Below, piece after piece: positions 16,854 to 23,805 of a stretch of DNA of 64,000 bases. The position numbers were made by a program, and so were the translations under genes. The DNA comes from AP-15 sp963812675 (GTDB taxonomy: Bacteria; Pseudomonadota; Alphaproteobacteria; ATCC43930; CGMCC-115725): positions 186,001 through 250,000 of the forward strand of contig CAWEWR010000006.1 in assembly GCA_963812675.1 (NCBI GenBank). The letters are read 5' to 3'. How positions within the stretch are numbered: position 1 is the first letter of the stretch; the number at the start of each line of letters is the position of its first letter. The notes under the pieces were generated by a model, which was given only the letters and a program-made list of their open reading frames with translations, was not told the DNA's origin and ran no database searches.

Positions 16854-17804
16854 TTAGCGCAGATTTCTTTTTATCAGGGTGCGCATCGTGGCGATCCCCG
16901 TCAGCAAGCTGGCGATGGCGATCCCGAGCAAGAAACGGCCGCGCGGGTCAATAAACAGGACCGAAACAAGATCCCGATTGATCACGAAGAGGCCCCCGCC
17001 GGCAACGAATGGCGTGATCGCGATAACCGCGGCGGAGGCTTGTGCCTCGGCGGTCAGCGCGCGGGCCTTCATACGCAGCGCCTTTCGTTGGCGAATAATG
17101 CCGCTGAGATTAGAAAGGGTCTCAGCTATGCCGCCGCCGGTTTTGCGTTGCAGGAGCAAGCTGACGGCAAAGAACCTGAAATCCGGCACGCGAATGCGGT
17201 CGGCGGCGTGCCGCAGCGCTTCTTCCATCTCGGTTCCGATCCGCAGCTCGTCCACTATTTGCTGAAACTCGGTGCCGACCGGCGCCCGAACTTCATGAGT
17301 TACGAGTTCGATTGCCTCGGGTGCGGGAAGACCGGACCTGACGGCGCGGACGATCAGATCGAGCGCCTCCGGAAATATGGTCAGGAATTTCCGCTGGTAT
17401 CGGCTCTGCGCAGACCGAAGGAGCAAGACCGGAGCACCTATCGCCCCTGCGCCACCAAGGACAATCGCGAGCACGGAGTGAACCGACGCGGCGACGGCGG
17501 CCAGTCCGACCGCTGCCGCCGTGGCAATTCCCGCCGAAACGAGGTGCGCCGGTCGAATGCGATTGCCGGTCGCTGCAAAGGCAAGGTCGAGGCGTCTCGA
17601 TAGAACAGTCGGCAGCGCGTTGCGCTGCAGCCCTGATCTGCGTAGTGACAAGGCTGGCGCATCAGCGCTCGAGGCGGTCATGGCGATGGTGCTCAGACGG
17701 GACCCCAGATGCGCTCTGCGGCGCTCGGAGCGCAGCACTCTACAAAGCGCACCGCCGAGCAGACCTGTCGTGAGGAGGGCGGCGAGCAGAATTGGATCGA
17801 ACAA
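16854..17804 (-). CDS. tadB: Flp pilus assembly inner-membrane protein TadB
   Basis: 316 residues, type II secretion F family. An N-terminal helix (FDPILLAALLTTGLLGGALC) and a second pair (LVSAGIATAAAVGLAAVAASV, VLAIVLGGAGAIGAPVLLL) precede FPEALDLIVRAVRSGLPAPEAIE and RRHAADRIRVPDFRFF-type GSPF elements, then a C-terminal hydrophobic pair. I place the start at TTG 17804-17802, two bases past the tadA stop, because GGGGAG lies about seven bases upstream and the protein then begins at its first helix with the family length. A longer in-frame reading to 18047 lies entirely inside tadA and is rejected. Confidence 0.85.
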   Translation of the reverse strand: MFDPILLAALLTTGLLGGALCRVLRSERRRAHLGSRLSTIAMTASSADAPALSLRRSGLQRNALPTVLSRRLDLAFAATGNRIRPAHLVSAGIATAAAVGLAAVAASVHSVLAIVLGGAGAIGAPVLLLRSAQSRYQRKFLTIFPEALDLIVRAVRSGLPAPEAIELVTHEVRAPVGTEFQQIVDELRIGTEMEEALRHAADRIRVPDFRFFAVSLLLQRKTGGGIAETLSNLSGIIRQRKALRMKARALTAEAQASAAVIAITPFVAGGGLFVINRDLVSVLFIDPRGRFLLGIAIASLLTGIATMRTLIKRNLR

Positions 17805-17805
17805 T

Positions 17806-19179
17806 TCAGGTCTCCCCAATACCAAGCGCGTCGAGGAGGTCCCTTTCGAGGCCGAAGCGCGCCGCGCGCACGATGAAATCAGGGCGCATCCGATTAGACT
17901 CGATGCTGCCCTGGATGCCGCCGGCGAGCCGCTCGCCGCGATGCTGAAAACCGAAGAGTTCCCGAGTCGTGATGATCTCGCCTTCCATCCCCGCGACCTC
18001 GGCGATGCTCTGAACCCGCCGGATGCCGTCGCGCATGCGTTCGACATGCACGATCAGATTGACTGCGCTGGCGATCTGCATGCGGATCGCCCTGAGCGGC
18101 AGGCTCAGATTGGCCATCATCACCATGTTCTCGACCCGGTAGAGCGCGTCGCGCGGCGAGTTGGCGTGCACTGTCGACATCGACCCATCGTGCCCGGTAT
18201 TCATCGCTTGCAGCATGTCGAAGGCCTCGCCGCCGCGGACCTCGCCGACGATGATGCGGTCGGGGCGCATGCGCAGCGCGTTGCGCACGAGCTCGCGCTG
18301 CGCAACCTGACCGACCCCTTCGATGTTAGGGGGGCGCGTTTCCATCTGCACGACGTGCGGCTGCTGAAGACGTAGTTCAACGGCGTCCTCGACCGTGATC
18401 ACCCGCTCGTCGCAGTCGATGTGTTGCGACACTGCGTTCAGCAATGTCGTCTTGCCGGAGCCGGTGCCGCCAGAGATCAGCATGTTGAGGCGCGAGCGTG
18501 CGGCGATTTCCAAAAGCCGCGCCACCTCGGCCGACAAGTTCTGTTGCCGCACCATCATGTCCAGCGTCAGGCTCTGCTTCGGGAATTTGCGGATCGAGAT
18601 CGACCCGCCGTTCAGCACCAGCGGCGGCAAGACGATGTTGACCCGACTGCCGTCAGCGAGCCGGGCGTCGACCATCGGGCTCGCCTCGTCGATGCGGCGG
18701 CCGATCGAGGTGGCGATCCGCTGTGCAATGCTCGCAAGATGCTGCGCATCGCGAAAGCGAGCGGCGGTCTTTTCCAGCTTGCCATTCCGCTCGACATAGA
18801 TATCAAACGGGCCGTTTGCCAAAATATCGGTGATGTCCTCGTCGTCGATGAAAGGCTCGAGAGGACCGAGCCCGACCATGTCGTCGCTGAGATCAGCGGC
18901 GAGCGCCATTTCCTCCAGCTTATTGAGTTGGACACGTTCCTCGGTCGCAATCTCGTTCACTAGTTTGGCGATCTCGCGGCGCAATGCCGCGCGCGGAATG
19001 CGGCCTGCTACAGTCGGGTCGATCCGCGACAGCAAAACCGTGCGGATCCGCTCCTTCAGTTCGCTCAACGAAGCTAAATCGACGACCGGCGCAAGAAATT
19101 CCGCAGCATCGTCGGGTATTAGGACGAGACCCGGGCGCTGCGGCGCGGGAACACGGCGCCCAAAGCCGGTCGTTATCAT
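17806..19179 (-). CDS. cpaF: Flp pilus assembly ATPase TadA/CpaF
   Basis: 457 residues of the CpaF branch of secretion ATPases. The N-terminal helical domain leads to DMVGLGPLEPFIDDEDITDILANGP, then the core with SGGTGSGKTTLLNA (Walker A), ITVEDAVELRL (Asp box), MRPDRIIVGEVRGGEA (Walker B) and GHDGSMSTVHANS (His box). It powers assembly of the Flp pilus from the cytoplasmic face of the TadB/TadC platform. ATG 19179 is preferred to ATG 19197 because GGTGGAGG sits eight bases before it and it overlaps the cpaE stop as ATGA. All catalytic boxes are intact. Confidence 0.93.
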   Translation of the reverse strand: MITTGFGRRVPAPQRPGLVLIPDDAAEFLAPVVDLASLSELKERIRTVLLSRIDPTVAGRIPRAALRREIAKLVNEIATEERVQLNKLEEMALAADLSDDMVGLGPLEPFIDDEDITDILANGPFDIYVERNGKLEKTAARFRDAQHLASIAQRIATSIGRRIDEASPMVDARLADGSRVNIVLPPLVLNGGSISIRKFPKQSLTLDMMVRQQNLSAEVARLLEIAARSRLNMLISGGTGSGKTTLLNAVSQHIDCDERVITVEDAVELRLQQPHVVQMETRPPNIEGVGQVAQRELVRNALRMRPDRIIVGEVRGGEAFDMLQAMNTGHDGSMSTVHANSPRDALYRVENMVMMANLSLPLRAIRMQIASAVNLIVHVERMRDGIRRVQSIAEVAGMEGEIITTRELFGFQHRGERLAGGIQGSIESNRMRPDFIVRAARFGLERDLLDALGIGET

Positions 19180-20390
19180 GTGGCGAACCTCCACCATCGC
19201 TTACGTCCTATTGCGCGGCCGGAAATTTCCCCCGCCAGCGCTGCAACCACCTCCGTCAGAGCGCCGCGTCGCAACGGCCACGGCGCCGTAAACAGGCTCG
19301 GCCGGAACGGGATTACAAAATTTGGCTTCAGTTTAATCTTGGCCATCTCCGCCAAGGTCATCGCCCGGCGGCCGCCCTCGCCGCTCCGGTTGACGACGAG
19401 CATGTTGGAGTGCGCGGCGCGGCCTGCACTGAAGCCCTCACGTAAGCGCACCGTATCGCGGACTGAGCGCAGAGTCTGGTCGGCTACGATTATGCGAAGA
19501 TCGGCGGTGTCAAGCGCCTGCCAATAAGGTCGGCCAGGGATTCTCGGCACATCGGCGATAATGTAGTGAAACTGCGTACGCAGGACCCCAACCAGCCTGT
19601 CGACCGCCTCGGCGGTGAATTCCTTGTCGACGCGCAAAGGCTCTTCCGCGCTGAGCACAAACAGGCGCTCGCCGTGAAGCGCCATCGTCCGGTCGAGAAA
19701 TACGTTGTCGATACGCAGCGGATTGGCTAAGGCTTCCCGCAACCCGGGCGTGGGCTTGAGGTTTAATGCAAGGGCGCAATCGCCGGCGTGCAGGTCTAGG
19801 TCGAGGAGCATCACCCGGCGGCTTTGTTGGTTGGCGAGATGCAGCGCCAGATGGATTGCCAGGGTCGTCGCGCCGACACCGCCGCGGGCACCAACCACGG
19901 CAACGACTTTTCCGAGCTTGCGGCTTATTGGGCTTCCTTCGTCCGAGGCAGGTGCGCCCATCAATGCCTTGACCAGCAGTTGCGCAGTCACAGGCTTGAC
20001 GAGATACTCGCTGACTCCCGCCCTCACTAGGTCGCGATAAAGGGCAACATCATTTCTGTCGCCAATCGCGATCACCATGACACCAGGCTCACAGAGCTCG
20101 GCAAGGTCATGGATCTGTGAAGCCGGCATTTCCGCGCCGCTGATATCGACGATGATGCTCTCGGGCGATCGCTCGGCGCCGAGGTATCGAATTGCGCTGG
20201 CGAGACCTCCACGCCTGATCATCGGGCTGGGAACGGGGAGTTGCGCGAGACATGAGCTCAAAGACGCCTCACTCTCTGCGTCCAACACGAAAGCCGCCAA
20301 CCGGACACGGCTCGCCGGAGGCGTGACCGGCTTCTCTATTGGCCCGGGGGTCTGAAGCGGGCTCTTCAGGCTCTGTAGGGCATTAATCAC
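19176..20390 (-). CDS. cpaE: Pilus localisation ATPase CpaE/TadZ
   Basis: 404 residues from GTG 20390. An N-terminal receiver-like domain (VRLAAFVLDAESEASLSSCL ... SIIVDISG ... VSEYLVKPVTAQLLV) is followed by a MinD/ParA-type ATPase domain with a deviant Walker A (GARGGVGATTLAIHLA) and LLDLDLHAGDCAL as Walker B. In KGGVGKT-type loops the last Lys is usual; here Ala-Thr replaces it (GGVGATT), as in many TadZ/CpaE proteins. TadZ-family proteins place the pilus machine at the pole. It starts about 75 bases after cpaB; the place between them where many alphaproteobacterial loci carry the secretin gene cpaC is empty. Confidence 0.88.
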   Translation of the reverse strand: MINALQSLKSPLQTPGPIEKPVTPPASRVRLAAFVLDAESEASLSSCLAQLPVPSPMIRRGGLASAIRYLGAERSPESIIVDISGAEMPASQIHDLAELCEPGVMVIAIGDRNDVALYRDLVRAGVSEYLVKPVTAQLLVKALMGAPASDEGSPISRKLGKVVAVVGARGGVGATTLAIHLALHLANQQSRRVMLLDLDLHAGDCALALNLKPTPGLREALANPLRIDNVFLDRTMALHGERLFVLSAEEPLRVDKEFTAEAVDRLVGVLRTQFHYIIADVPRIPGRPYWQALDTADLRIIVADQTLRSVRDTVRLREGFSAGRAAHSNMLVVNRSGEGGRRAMTLAEMAKIKLKPNFVIPFRPSLFTAPWPLRRGALTEVVAALAGEISGRAIGRKRWWRFAT

Positions 20391-20465
20391 GTAGCTATCC
20401 CAGAGACCGTTCCATAAAAACGGAAGAGACTGGCCTATCCTCGATATTCCGCCGGCCTTCGGACA

Positions 20466-21350
20466 TCACTGGGGGTTGACCGTCGCGGTTTTGATTCCGT
20501 GGATGACCTCGACGGTAGGCTGCACGGCAACAACAGCCTTCGCGGGCACCGCATCGCCTAGTGCCGGTGAAACGTCACCGGCCCAAATCGGTTGGATGCC
20601 CTCGGTTGGGGCCAAGCCCAGTGTAGTAGAAGCGGTCCCGCTATTTGCGCTGGCGCTGCGCAGCGTCAGCGAGAGCTTGCCGAGCTCGGTGGCAACATTG
20701 ACCTTTTCGGCCTGGTCGGGCATGACCTCCAGCGTAACTGTCCGGCCAAAGCCGTTCGCTGCGCCGTTTGGCCGAGTGTCGAGTGGGTCGATCGCCAATA
20801 CCCGCAGGTTCTGGACGACGGTTTCGCCGACCGAGCGCCGCGTCAGCGGGGGGTCGTTCTTGAACGTCTGTGTCAGGATCACGTCGACCCTGTCACCGGG
20901 ATACAATATGCCTGTGCTCGCGCCGCCCGTTGCTACTGGGATTGCGATCGCTCGTGCCTGAGGCGACAGAACGACCTGGAGAAAATCGCGGTCGCCCGGC
21001 TTCACAATGGCGCCGCGATCGATCGGTTCGTCGGCCATGACGCTATTACGCAGTGCAGCCCCAGATACTTCGGCGCGCGCCTGGTGATCGAGTTCGAGGT
21101 TGGGGTTACCGACCGCATTGGGGGGACGGGTGATCTGCCCCGACTGGGTGCCTCCGGGAATATGCCTCCAAGCTACGTCCTTGGCGCGCAACAAGGTGCC
21201 GCCCGGCAAGGCCGTTGCGGCAACGAGTATTTCGTCCTTCGATGCGGCCGTATCGATGGTCATTCCCCGCGGCAATGCGCGAACGGCGAGAACCACGACG
21301 ACGCAAAGCGATGTGAGGAACAACAGGGTGAGTATTGTCTTCGCGGGCAT
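20466..21350 (-). CDS. cpaB: Flp pilus assembly protein CpaB/RcpC
   Basis: 294 residues. An N-terminal signal anchor (TILTLLFLTSLCVVVVLAVRA) is followed by an SAF/AFP-like domain (ILVAATALPGGTLLRAKDVAWR ... RAIAIPVATGGASTGILYPGDRVDVILT) and then a conserved region with QNLRVLAIDPLD and TVTLEVMPDQAEKVNVA. CpaB sits in the periplasm and normally cooperates with the secretin CpaC. No secretin gene is found next to it, although one is expected immediately downstream. The gene lies 6 bases after cpaA. Confidence 0.88.
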   Translation of the reverse strand: MPAKTILTLLFLTSLCVVVVLAVRALPRGMTIDTAASKDEILVAATALPGGTLLRAKDVAWRHIPGGTQSGQITRPPNAVGNPNLELDHQARAEVSGAALRNSVMADEPIDRGAIVKPGDRDFLQVVLSPQARAIAIPVATGGASTGILYPGDRVDVILTQTFKNDPPLTRRSVGETVVQNLRVLAIDPLDTRPNGAANGFGRTVTLEVMPDQAEKVNVATELGKLSLTLRSASANSGTASTTLGLAPTEGIQPIWAGDVSPALGDAVPAKAVVAVQPTVEVIHGIKTATVNPQ

Positions 21351-21356
21351 AGCTGT

Positions 21357-21860
21357 TCACTTCGCCGTCATGAGAGTGATCACGCCGGCAGTGGCGACAG
21401 CGAAGCCATAAGGCACGGTTGACGCCGTTGGCGGAACTCGAGCCTGGTCGGTGTGCGCGTTTGCGAGGATGCGCGCCCGGCGCCAGAAGCGCCTCAAAGG
21501 CCATTCGAGGTTTTCTACTGCAATCGTGGCGAGCGCGAGCGCTCCGCCGCAAAGGCTCATCAGAAACAGAAAATCGAACAGATCTCGATAGCCGATGAGC
21601 AGCGCTGTCGCGGGTATCATCTTTGCGTCGCCGCCGCCAATGATGCCGCATCGAAACATTGCAAACGTACCGGCGAAAGTCACAGTCGCTGCCCCTAGTG
21701 TGTACCAGCCGGTGACCGCGTCTTCGGCAAGCGCGATGCGAGCTAGGGCTAGCGCGGCGATCGTAAGGGAAAGGGCATTGGGGATACGCCGCGTTCGAAC
21801 ATCGTGATAGCCGATGATCGCAAGAACACCGACAGCGATGACGAGGAATGCCGAGTGCAT
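21357..21860 (-). CDS. cpaA: Prepilin peptidase CpaA/TadV (A24 family)
   Basis: 167 residues, nearly all membrane helices. The two catalytic aspartates are visible: the first in GYHDVRTRRIPN after the first helix, the second in GGGDAKM, the GxGD motif of aspartic prepilin peptidases. It removes the leader from Flp and TadE-type pilins. It is the short form lacking the N-methylase domain, usual for Tad loci. A GGGAG site lies before ATG 21860. It follows flp by about 85 bases. Confidence 0.92.
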   Translation of the reverse strand: MHSAFLVIAVGVLAIIGYHDVRTRRIPNALSLTIAALALARIALAEDAVTGWYTLGAATVTFAGTFAMFRCGIIGGGDAKMIPATALLIGYRDLFDFLFLMSLCGGALALATIAVENLEWPLRRFWRRARILANAHTDQARVPPTASTVPYGFAVATAGVITLMTAK

Positions 21861-21945
21861 AATCTACTCCCTACTTCACACTCACGCCTGTTGCAGGCAG
21901 GTCGGAAACGGAAATCCCGCTCCCGACCGCTGCGGAGCGCGGCGC

Positions 21946-22131
21946 CTAGGGCGAGGGAATTGTGATGCCAGAAAGAGTGCCGCCAACCCTTGTGAACAGA
22001 TTGGTAAGGTCGGTGCCGAGCGCCTGTGCACCGACTGCAATCGCAAGGGCAACGAACACGATCAACATCGCATATTCGGTAGCGGTGGCGCCGCTATCGT
22101 CACGACGCCAGCGAGTGGTCAGACTGTGCAT
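21946..22131 (-). CDS. flp: Flp-family type IVb major pilin
   Basis: 61 residues. A short charged leader (MHSLTTRWRRDDSG) is followed by ATATEYAMLIVFVALAIAVG, the Flp signature with the processing Gly, the Glu at +5 and the Tyr that follows it, and one hydrophobic helix. The C-terminus LTNLFTRVGGTLSGITIP is typical. An excellent ribosome site, AAGGAGG (22143-22137), precedes ATG 22131, as expected for the most strongly made protein of the locus. It is the first gene of a ten-gene operon ending at 13430. The upstream region holds three 11-bp-phased TGAC repeats. Confidence 0.93.
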   Translation of the reverse strand: MHSLTTRWRRDDSGATATEYAMLIVFVALAIAVGAQALGTDLTNLFTRVGGTLSGITIPSP

Positions 22132-22431
22132 TTGATCCTCCTTCAGGGGTGACCCTGTGGCCAGTGCGCGCCAAAGGCGATCACAGTCGCCACGCAGCCA
22201 GTAGCCAGACTAACCCAGTTGCTGTCAGTGGCCTGTCAGGCTGCCGTCAGAAAAGCGCCTTTTGTGATTTATTTTACTAGATTGCGCGCGATGGGAACGT
22301 CGCCCGGCTGCACGGAATGCGACGGCCTGAGAAGTGCGGGCGAAAGACGCGAGGCGGATGTTAAGATGTACGAGATGCGCGGCAGATTGCCCCCGGCAAA
22401 TCGTCGCCGCTTCAACGGGTTGGTGCGGCGA
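22132..22431. other. Leader and promoter region of the pilus operon
   Basis: 300 bases between paralogue B and flp. It holds the flp ribosome site (22137-22143) and the phased repeats (22223-22250). The remaining bases before paralogue B contain no credible gene or terminator. An open frame on the plus strand overlaps the end of paralogue B and has no ribosome site. Confidence 0.5.
22207..22251 (-). promoter_or_regulatory. 11-bp-phased CTGAC repeats (candidate SARP operator of the flp operon)
   Basis: On the minus strand CTGACG, CTGACA and CTGACA have their TGAC cores at 22249, 22238 and 22227, exactly 11 bases apart, giving 7-base units with 4-base spacers. TAGTCT (22212-22207), a weak -10 with the conserved TA...T positions, follows about 10 bases after the last core. 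The flp start is about 76 bases further. No -35 TTGACA is present, as expected for an activator-dependent promoter. The resemblance to SARP heptamer repeats is seen in sequence; the binding protein is inferred. Confidence 0.55.
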
Positions 22432-23796
22432 TCAGGTTCCCACCCCGAGACTCCGGATTGTGTCGAATACCGGAAGGATCTGGGCTCGGTAGGTGGCGGA
22501 TCGCGAACGTGACAACCATAACTGCTCGCACGCTCCCGCGGGGCCATCTGGATATTGCTGGCGAAACAACGCGGCGGCCTCGGCCGCTTCGCGATATTGG
22601 CCACTAAGCGATAGGGCGGCGATCAGGAACATTCGCGCACTGCCGTAGCTGCGATTGCGTTCCAAGGACTTCTGGAGCAAGGCAATCGACGCGTCGGCGC
22701 GCCCGATGAGCAATTCGGCAAAACCGCCAAAAAAAAACCAGATGCTGTGCCGCCGGTCGGCTCGGTCGAGACGCATCGCACGTTCGATCGCCGGCAGCGT
22801 ATTTCCGGCGTCGCCGAGAAAGGCAGCATTGTAAGCGGCGAAACCGTGGGCGATGGCCAAACTCTGATCCATCGCCAGCGCCCGCTCGAAGGCAAGCGCG
22901 GCCTCGTCCAATTTGCCGGCCGCAGAGTGCAGCATCCCCTGGACACAATGCGCATCGGCCGCCCCTGGCGCGAGGTTCAATGCGATCGCGACCACTTCGC
23001 GTCCGAGATCGGAGGCCACGGAGGCAGCGAGCGGGTCGCCCCACCACGGATTGCTGACCAGCTCCTGACAGGTTCTGGCCAGGCCGACGAGCGCCTCCAC
23101 ATTCCGTGGGTCGTCGGCCAGCGCGGCCAGGTACCATCGCTGTGCCTCAGCTGTGAGGTCCGGCCGCAGCTCTCCTTCTAGAGCAGTCGCCGCACTGGAA
23201 AGACATTCGTTGACCTCGTGACCGGCGCCCAATTCCCATACAACTCGTCCAACTTCCTGGTGGAGAAGCAGAATATGCAGCTCTCGAGAGATTCGCCGGA
23301 TGATCTTGGCCTGCACCGGCACGGCCTCGTCGGCGCCAAATTCGAATCGACGGGCCCAAAGATACTCGGAGGTCGCTGCATCGGTGATCCGGACATTGAT
23401 GCGCAGCATCCCGGGACTAGCGCGCTGGGCGCTGCCACTTACAATATATTTGACGTCGGACTCGGGTCGCTCGGCGGGGCTGGCCGGCTCCTTGGCCAAG
23501 CGTCGTAGCGAAAAACCACGACCGTGCCGTGTTAGGTCGGCAGCCAGGTCGCTCGTGAACGCATCCAAAAGGTTTTCTTGATCGGCGTCACCGGTCAGAT
23601 TGCGCAACGGCGCTACCCCTACGGCAATGCTTGACAGCAAACACGGCCACGGCATTGCCGCGTGTTCGGTCTTTGGCGGCCCGAACCTTCCGCGCTCTCG
23701 CTCCGGTGATGATCGAGCTGGCCCGTACATGACAGCGGCGGGGTGTTGCGCCGCACGGGAGTTCTTCGTGTGGAGAAGGAGTTTTCGACGGCTCAT
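22432..23796 (-). CDS. TolB-like/TPR protein, BTAD regulator paralogue without DNA-binding domain (paralogue B)
   Basis: 454 residues closely related to the C-terminal two thirds of paralogues A and C. It shares WPCLLSSIAVGVAPLRNLTGD, DAFTSDLAADLTRHGRGFS, RRISRELHILLLHQ, VSNPWWGDPLAASVASDLG, AHCVQGMLHSAAGKLDEA and LWLSRSRSATYRAQI. The winged helix and BTAD domain are absent; the first 48 residues are basic and polar linker, close to the linker of C. It begins 9 bases after the stop of C, so both are made from one message. It could be a partner or inhibitor that pairs with A or C through the TPR part. The start ATG 23796 has no strong ribosome site, so coupling to C is likely. It looks like an in-place duplication that lost its 5' half. 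Confidence 0.8.
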   Translation of the reverse strand: MSRRKLLLHTKNSRAAQHPAAVMYGPARSSPERERGRFGPPKTEHAAMPWPCLLSSIAVGVAPLRNLTGDADQENLLDAFTSDLAADLTRHGRGFSLRRLAKEPASPAERPESDVKYIVSGSAQRASPGMLRINVRITDAATSEYLWARRFEFGADEAVPVQAKIIRRISRELHILLLHQEVGRVVWELGAGHEVNECLSSAATALEGELRPDLTAEAQRWYLAALADDPRNVEALVGLARTCQELVSNPWWGDPLAASVASDLGREVVAIALNLAPGAADAHCVQGMLHSAAGKLDEAALAFERALAMDQSLAIAHGFAAYNAAFLGDAGNTLPAIERAMRLDRADRRHSIWFFFGGFAELLIGRADASIALLQKSLERNRSYGSARMFLIAALSLSGQYREAAEAAALFRQQYPDGPAGACEQLWLSRSRSATYRAQILPVFDTIRSLGVGT

Positions 23797-23805
23797 GAGC
23801 GAGAC

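Noticed and set aside
16854..18047. A 397-residue reading of TadB
   Set aside because: The first 80 residues lie inside the cpaF gene and look like shadow sequence; a TTG at 17804 with a GGGGAG site gives the normal length.
20400..20425. An EcfG-type promoter before cpaE (GGAAC on the minus strand)
   Set aside because: The second half reads CGTG and falls on the start codon, so spacing and sequence both fail.
20391..20465. A hidden or degenerate secretin gene between cpaB and cpaE
   Set aside because: Only 75 bases are present, with no matching reading in any frame.
22219..22512. A plus-strand open frame of 97 codons before the flp operon
   Set aside because: It overlaps the end of paralogue B, has no ribosome site and contains the phased repeats, so it is chance.
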